A stretch of DNA of 64,000 nt. Origin: CAIWHR01 sp963713275. Lineage in GTDB: Bacteria; Pseudomonadota; Gammaproteobacteria; Burkholderiales; Casimicrobiaceae. The position numbers and the translations under genes are program-made. Shown piece after piece: positions 59,220 to 64,000 of this stretch (the first letter of the stretch is position 1; the number at the start of each line of letters is the position of its first letter). The stretch lies in the NCBI GenBank assembly GCA_963713275.1, contig CAVQLG010000022.1:14113-78112 (forward strand), given 5' to 3'. The notes under the pieces are model-generated. The model did not search any database. It saw only the letters and a list, made by a program, of their open reading frames with translations, and was not told the DNA's origin.

Positions 59220-59353
59220 CGATTCGCGACGTCCTGCGGCATCCCGTGAAAGCTTATGCCGTGCAGGTAGCCAGACCGGTGGCTCGAACCGACCCTCGCC
59301 GGGGATGCGCACGCAACCCGTTGTCCCACCAGCGCTTTCCGCACCAGCCCCCT

Positions 59354-59377
59354 CAATACGACATCGTGCTAATGTAG
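59354..59377 (+). repeat. Second copy of the rng 3' end, probable attR
   Basis: Encodes QYDIVLM and TAG as at 57274-57297 but with two silent differences; sequence before the CAA codon is unrelated to rng. The pair bounds 2.06 kb containing the nucleotidyltransferase and HepT-MntA genes. No integrase lies between. The 253-base gap 59220-59472 around it has no supported gene. Confidence 0.7.
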
Positions 59378-59472
59378 GTGCGGACGGCATCTCGCCCGGG
59401 AGGCCGTTTCGCACCCTTGCCACCCGCACGCCAAGCTGATGAACTGGGCCGCCTGAGCCTTCGACTGCCGAC

Positions 59473-62400
59473 ATGCGCGTACTGCAATACAAGGACCTGA
59501 ACCTGCGCCGCGTCAGGCCCGCCTTCGACAAGGTCAAGGCGGCCATCGAGGCGGACGACTTCCGCTTCGCCGACGTGAAGAAGCTGCACGCCGGGCCGTA
59601 CTACCGCGCGAAGCTCGACTACGCCAACCGCCTGCTGCTGCAATTCGCGCGGATTCAACTCGAATCGGGCCCGGAGACCGTGTGCCTGGCGCTGGAGGTG
59701 ATCGAGAACCACGCCTACGAACGCTCGCGCTTCCTGCGCGGCGCCACGGTCGACGAGTCCCGCATCGAACGCGAGCCGGCCGCCGAGGCGCGCGCGCCGG
59801 CGCTCACCACCGACGCGGCGCCGCTGCGCTGGCTGGGCTCGGGCCGCACGCAGTTCGAACTGCTCGACAAGCCCATCGTCTTCGACGACGCACAGGAGCA
59901 GGCCTACCGCCACCCGGCGCCGCTGGTGGTGATCGGCTCGGCCGGATCGGGCAAGACGGCCGTCACGCTGGCGCGGCTGCGCGAGGCCGAGGGCCGGGTG
60001 CTGTACGTCACGCTATCGGCCTACCTGGCGCAGAGCGCCCGCGCGCTGTACGCCGCCCATGGCTTCGAGAACCCGAAGCACGACGTCGAATTCCTGAGCT
60101 ACCGCGAGCTGCTGGAGACGCTGCGCGTGCCACCGGGACGCGAAGTGACGCTGCCCGCCTTCGCAGCCTGGTGCGAGCGCCACCGCCAGAGCCTGCGGCT
60201 GCTGGGCGACTTCGACGCGCAGGCGCTGTTCGAGGAGTTTCGCGGCGTCATCGGCGCCCATCCGAACGGCCCGCTCGCGCTGGCCGACTACCTGGCGCTG
60301 GGCACGCGGCAGAGCCTGCTCAACGCCGCGCAGCGCGAGCTCGCGCACAGCCTGTTCCAGCGCTATCGGGCGTGGCTGGAGGAAGCCGGCCTCTACGACA
60401 GCAACCTCATCGCGCATGCCTGGCGCAAGGAGATCGCCGCAGCGCAGGGCCCGCTGTACGATTTCGTCGTCATCGACGAGGTACAGGACCTCACACCGGT
60501 GCAGCTCGCGCTGGTGCTCGCGCTGCTGAAACACGCCGGCCACTTCATCCTCTGCGGCGACAGCCACCAGATCGTGCATCCCAACTTCTTCAGTTGGGCG
60601 GCATTGAAGAGCCTGTTCTGGCACGGCCTGGCGGGCGAGGCGGCCCAGCGGCAGCCGCTACAGGTGCTGCAGGCCAATTTCCGCAACACGCGCGCCGTCA
60701 CCGCGCTGGCCAACCGGCTCCTGAAGATCAAGCAGGCGCGCTTCGGGTCGGTGGACCGCGAGAGCAACTTCCTCGTGCAGAGCATCTCGCCCGAGCCCGG
60801 CCTGGTGCGGCTGCTTGACGCGAAGGACAAGACCCTCGCTCAGCTCGACGCCGCGACGCGGCAGTCGGCCCGCCATGCCGTGATCGTGCTGCGCGACGAG
60901 GACAAGCCCGCGGCGCGGCAGGTGTTCCACACGCCGCTCGTATTCTCGGTGCACGAGGCCAAGGGTCTGGAGTACCCGCACGTGCTGCTGTTCAACCTGG
61001 TGTCCGGCGAGCGCCAGGCCTACGCCGAGGTGTGCGACGGCGTGACCGACGCCGACCTGCGCGGCGACGAACTCGAATACCGCCGCGCGCGCGACAAGGC
61101 CGACAAGTCGCTCGAGCTGTACAAGTTCCACGTCAACGCGCTGTACGTGGCGATGACCCGCGCCGTCGAGACGCTGACCCTGGTGGAGCAGGACCACGGC
61201 CATCCGCTGCTTGGCCTCCTCCAGCTGCAATTGGGCGAGGCCGCGCCGCAGGCAGTGGCGAAGTCCAGCCAGGACGAGTGGGCGCAGGAGGCGCGCAAGC
61301 TCGAGCTGCAAGGCAAGGCCGAGCAGGCCCAGGCGATTCGCGAGGCCTACCTGCAGCACAAGCCCGTGCCCTGGACGCCGTGGAGCCGCGCGCTGATCGA
61401 GGAACTCGCGCCCAAGGCGCTGGACCCGCGCAATCCCAGCAGCAAGCCGCGGCAGATGTTGTTCGACTACGCCCTCTGGCACGGGCAGCATGAGTGGATC
61501 GCGGCGCTGGGTGGAGTGAACTTCGCGGCCGCGCGGGGACTGATGGTCGGCGATGAGTTCCACGGCGCTGGCACGCTGCTGCCCAACCGCTACTTCCCTG
61601 ACAACGCGCGGGCAGCCAAGACCGAGCTGGTGCGTCGCACCGTCGCGGCGTCCCGGCAGCGTCACACGCAGCCGTACCTGGCGAAGAACTTCAAGGATTT
61701 GCTGCGCCTGGCCGATGTGCACGGCCCCGACTACGCCACGCCCGTCGGCGCCACGCCGCTCATGCTGGCCGCCCAGGCCGGGAACGCGGCGCTGGTGGAA
61801 GCGCTGCTCGGCAAGGGCGCCGACCCCAAGTGGCGCGACGAGTTCGGCCATACCGCCTGGGACCACGCCGTTGGCCGCGCGATGCAGGAGGCGAGCTTTG
61901 CGCGCACCGGGCTGCCGGCGGTGTTCGAGCTCCTGGCTCCCCCCGCGCTCGACGTGCAGACCGGCGGCCGGCTGGTGCGCCTGGAGCGGCACCAGGGCGA
62001 GTACTGGGTGCTCTCGCTCATGTTGGCGGGAGTGAAGACGCAATGGTCGCGGTGCGTCACGCGCCGTCTGGAACCCTACAAGTACGGGGTCGGGTTCTTC
62101 GCCGACCAGCTGCACGACGTGTTGTCGGAACTGCCGTCGTGGCTGTGGGCCGACAAGCGCCGCAAGCGTACCTACGTCAACCAGGTGCTGGCCCGCGCCG
62201 AGGTGCACGCCAGCTATCAGCCGGCGCGCCGGCTGTGGGTACGCACGCGCAACGGGCACTACTTTCCGAACCCGCAGATGCAGCTGCGCGCGGGCGACGA
62301 CTGGCAGCCGGTCTACGAGCAGCTGGCGCTGGACTGGGTGGACCGCGGCTGCGGCCGCGAGAGCGTATTCTGGCCGCGGCCGATGAAGTCGATCGCGCGG

Positions 62401-62478
62401 CTGAGGGAGACTGTGGAGGAGGGGGACGCCGCCGCAAACCCGCCGCTCGGCGACGACGTGCAGCCCCAACCATTCTGA
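59473..62478 (+). CDS. UvrD/Rep-like helicase with C-terminal ankyrin-like region
   Basis: 1001 residues. The SF1 helicase motifs in order: Walker A VIGSAGSGKTAVT (about 155), DFVVIDEVQDLTPVQ (motif II, about 335), CGDSHQIVHPN (III), QANFRNTRAVTALANRL (IV), HEAKGLEYPHVLLFNLVSG (V) and LYVAMTRAVETLTL (VI). The N-terminal 100 residues (MRVLQYKDLNLRRVRPAF on) have no clear family. Around residues 755-810, VGATPLMLAAQAGNAALVEALLGKGADP and GHTAWDHAVG form one to two ankyrin repeats. Such a fusion is unusual for repair helicases and fits island-borne defence or regulatory roles. No partner gene is adjacent. Confidence 0.87.
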   Translation: MRVLQYKDLNLRRVRPAFDKVKAAIEADDFRFADVKKLHAGPYYRAKLDYANRLLLQFARIQLESGPETVCLALEVIENHAYERSRFLRGATVDESRIEREPAAEARAPALTTDAAPLRWLGSGRTQFELLDKPIVFDDAQEQAYRHPAPLVVIGSAGSGKTAVTLARLREAEGRVLYVTLSAYLAQSARALYAAHGFENPKHDVEFLSYRELLETLRVPPGREVTLPAFAAWCERHRQSLRLLGDFDAQALFEEFRGVIGAHPNGPLALADYLALGTRQSLLNAAQRELAHSLFQRYRAWLEEAGLYDSNLIAHAWRKEIAAAQGPLYDFVVIDEVQDLTPVQLALVLALLKHAGHFILCGDSHQIVHPNFFSWAALKSLFWHGLAGEAAQRQPLQVLQANFRNTRAVTALANRLLKIKQARFGSVDRESNFLVQSISPEPGLVRLLDAKDKTLAQLDAATRQSARHAVIVLRDEDKPAARQVFHTPLVFSVHEAKGLEYPHVLLFNLVSGERQAYAEVCDGVTDADLRGDELEYRRARDKADKSLELYKFHVNALYVAMTRAVETLTLVEQDHGHPLLGLLQLQLGEAAPQAVAKSSQDEWAQEARKLELQGKAEQAQAIREAYLQHKPVPWTPWSRALIEELAPKALDPRNPSSKPRQMLFDYALWHGQHEWIAALGGVNFAAARGLMVGDEFHGAGTLLPNRYFPDNARAAKTELVRRTVAASRQRHTQPYLAKNFKDLLRLADVHGPDYATPVGATPLMLAAQAGNAALVEALLGKGADPKWRDEFGHTAWDHAVGRAMQEASFARTGLPAVFELLAPPALDVQTGGRLVRLERHQGEYWVLSLMLAGVKTQWSRCVTRRLEPYKYGVGFFADQLHDVLSELPSWLWADKRRKRTYVNQVLARAEVHASYQPARRLWVRTRNGHYFPNPQMQLRAGDDWQPVYEQLALDWVDRGCGRESVFWPRPMKSIARLRETVEEGDAAANPPLGDDVQPQPF

Positions 62479-62650
62479 CGCCGGGACGACCCGGGGGTCC
62501 GGTGCGCGACGTGCGGGCGGCGGAACGGGGCGACCCCTGGAGCGGCGATCCCGCCCACCCGTTCAACGGCCCGGCGCCTCCGGACGCGAGGCCGCTTGCT
62601 CGGCAGCTTCGTCCGCGAAGTCGTGGCATGATGCGCGAGCGCAGCCCACG

Positions 62651-63310
62651 ATGCCCGCCCGCCTCCCCCGCCGCCCCGTCGCGACGCTCGACCACCTGGT
62701 CGTCGCCGCGACGACGCTCGCCGAGGGAGTCGACTTCGTCGCGTCGATCACCGGCACCTCACCGGTGGCCGGAGGCAAGCACGTCGCGATGGGCACGCAC
62801 AACGCGCTCCTGCGCCTGGGCGAACGTGCCTACCTCGAAATCATCGCCGTCGATCCCGACGGGATGAAACCCGCGCGCCGCCGCTGGTTCGACCTCGACG
62901 ACGCCGGTCTGCAGGGGGAACTCGACGGGGGGCCGCGCCTCATCCACTGGGTCGCCCGCACCGACGACATCGAGGCTGCCGTCGCCGCCTGCCCGCTGCC
63001 GCTGGGCGCCATCCACGCGATGCAGCGCGGCGACTACCGGTGGCGGCTCACCATCGCCGACGACGGCGCGCGTCCGGCTCGCGGCCTCGTTCCGACGCTG
63101 ATCCAGTGGAGCGTTCCCGCGCACCCGGCCGATTCCCTGCCGCCGTCGAACGTCGCGCTCGTCCAGCTCGCCGGGACGCATCCGGAGCCCGCGCCGCTGC
63201 GTGCTGCGCTGCGGGCGCTGGGGTTGGACCAAGCAATCGCGATCACCTGTGACCGCGACGTGCGCCTTGCGACCATGCTGCGCACCCCGCGCGGACTGGT
63301 GACGCTCTGA
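62651..63310 (+). CDS. VOC-superfamily (glyoxalase-like) protein
   Basis: 219 residues. The start ATLDHLVVAATTLAEGVDFV, GGKHVAMGTHNALLRLGERAYLEIIAVDPDG and LIHWVARTDDIEAAV follow the VOC/glyoxalase-like domain of PF13468 type, with likely metal ligands His (DHLVV) and Glu (LEIIAVD). The enzyme activity is not predictable: isomerase, dioxygenase or resistance proteins share the fold. No operon partner on this strand. It is convergent with the lipoprotein gene. Confidence 0.85.
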   Translation: MPARLPRRPVATLDHLVVAATTLAEGVDFVASITGTSPVAGGKHVAMGTHNALLRLGERAYLEIIAVDPDGMKPARRRWFDLDDAGLQGELDGGPRLIHWVARTDDIEAAVAACPLPLGAIHAMQRGDYRWRLTIADDGARPARGLVPTLIQWSVPAHPADSLPPSNVALVQLAGTHPEPAPLRAALRALGLDQAIAITCDRDVRLATMLRTPRGLVTL

Positions 63311-63373
63311 CACCCCAGGCGCGACCCGCGGTGGCGCCCCGGCGACCTTGACCCTGCGAGGTTCCGCGGCCAA

Positions 63374-63814
63374 TTACTGCGGAACGACGCGGGCACCGTC
63401 CCCGGCGCCCTCGATGTAGACGCGCATGCCGGGGGCCAGCACGGGGTTTGTCGGCTGCGTGATCGCCACCAGCACCCCGCTGGCCGTGCGCACGATCACC
63501 TGCTGGCCGTAGACCGGCGCATCGTGCCTCTTCTGGACTTCGTTGCCGGCGAGCGCCCCGCCGACGGTGCCGAGCACCATCGCGACGTCGCGCCCGGTGC
63601 CCCCGCCGATCAGGCTGCCGATGCCCAGGCCGGCAAGCCCGCCGACCACCGCGCCGATGCCCTGGTGATGGGTGGTGCCGATCTGCACCGGCGTGATCTG
63701 CTCGATCGTGCCGAGGCGAATCTGTACCTCGCCCGGCTGCGGCCCGGGGGTTCCGCAAGCCGTCAGGCCGGCGGCGAAGGCGACGATAACAAGCAGCGAA
63801 CGAACGCGATTCAT
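63374..63814 (-). CDS. Glycine-zipper 2TM-domain outer membrane lipoprotein, SlyB-like
   Basis: 146 residues. The lipoprotein signal has lipobox LTAC (AAGLTACGTPG). QIRLGTIEQITPVQI is followed by a glycine-zipper pair GIGAVVGGLAGLGIGSLIGGG and ALAGNEVQKRH, the layout of SlyB/Pcp-type outer-membrane lipoproteins. The C-terminal strand ends with GMRVYIEGAGDGARVVPQ. Envelope integrity is the likely role. The 186 bases from its start to the window edge show no further gene. Confidence 0.9.
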   Translation of the reverse strand: MNRVRSLLVIVAFAAGLTACGTPGPQPGEVQIRLGTIEQITPVQIGTTHHQGIGAVVGGLAGLGIGSLIGGGTGRDVAMVLGTVGGALAGNEVQKRHDAPVYGQQVIVRTASGVLVAITQPTNPVLAPGMRVYIEGAGDGARVVPQ

Positions 63815-64000
63815 GGCGACTCCGGGACAATGTTGCGGGATGGCAGGAACTGCAGCCGTGGAATCCTACAGCATCCCGTCCGACTTCGGCGCCCGCACCG
63901 CTCCACCGCGCACCGGCGCACGGGTTCGCGCGCCATGTTCGTGTTCGCAAGCGCACGATCTGCGATAATCGCGGGCCCAGATCGAGCCGCGGCAGCACTC

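Overview
This is a very GC-rich chromosomal segment, almost certainly from a betaproteobacterium. The evidence is gene order rather than any one marker: pcm, rhodanese, tolC convergent with waaA; pepP, ubiH-like, dusB, fis, purH, purD; a complete livJ-H-M-G-F set followed by a BPSS1780-type membrane protein; aceE-aceF-lpdA with a lipoyl domain on E3; and rpiA, proA, nadD, rsfS, rlmH, maf, rng. GTG and TTG starts are common and stop/start overlaps frequent.

Layout. 1-12.6 kb is mostly cell envelope: the end of a cytochrome c gene, a broken secreted serine protease, the dTDP-rhamnose genes rfbB-A-C-D, a UDP-glucuronate epimerase, a lipopolysaccharide-core glycosyltransferase, heptosyltransferase, Kdo transferase and a TolC-type efflux protein. 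12.9-18.4 kb is a branched-chain amino-acid ABC transporter. 18.4-35.1 kb is housekeeping: NUDIX, haem, purine, tRNA dihydrouridine, ubiquinone-type hydroxylase, aminopeptidase P, folate and pyruvate dehydrogenase. 35.2-36.9 kb holds a two-gene cassette I do not recognise: an OLD/RecF-like ATPase translationally coupled to a 148-residue protein.

36.9-51.4 kb looks like one catabolic locus. A sugar-type ABC transporter, cytochrome b561-like protein and SMP-30 lactonase run leftward from a strong promoter at about 42.9 kb. Rightward lie a Tm-1-like UPF0261 protein, a metallo-beta-lactamase-fold hydrolase, a class II aldolase, an FGGY kinase and a phosphohexomutase. A second aldolase plus dehydrogenase pair is divergent from a GntR/FCD regulator. 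The substrate cannot be read from the sequence; a carbohydrate, polyol or acid sugar fits. 51.5-57.3 kb returns to housekeeping genes ending with rng.

The 3' end of rng (57274-57297) is repeated at 59354-59377 with only synonymous differences. The two copies bracket about 2 kb carrying a winged-helix nucleotidyltransferase with an overlapping promoter/operator and a HepT-MntA toxin-antitoxin pair. A UvrD-like helicase with a C-terminal ankyrin-like region follows. This resembles a small defence island at an rng attachment site whose integrase is gone or elsewhere. The window ends with a VOC-family protein and a glycine-zipper lipoprotein.

Quality caution: six genes (secreted protease, lpdA, SMP-30 lactonase, metallo-hydrolase, FGGY kinase, nadD) carry single-base frameshifts, some as compensating pairs. 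Some of these genes are normally essential or central, so sequencing or assembly error is the likeliest cause.
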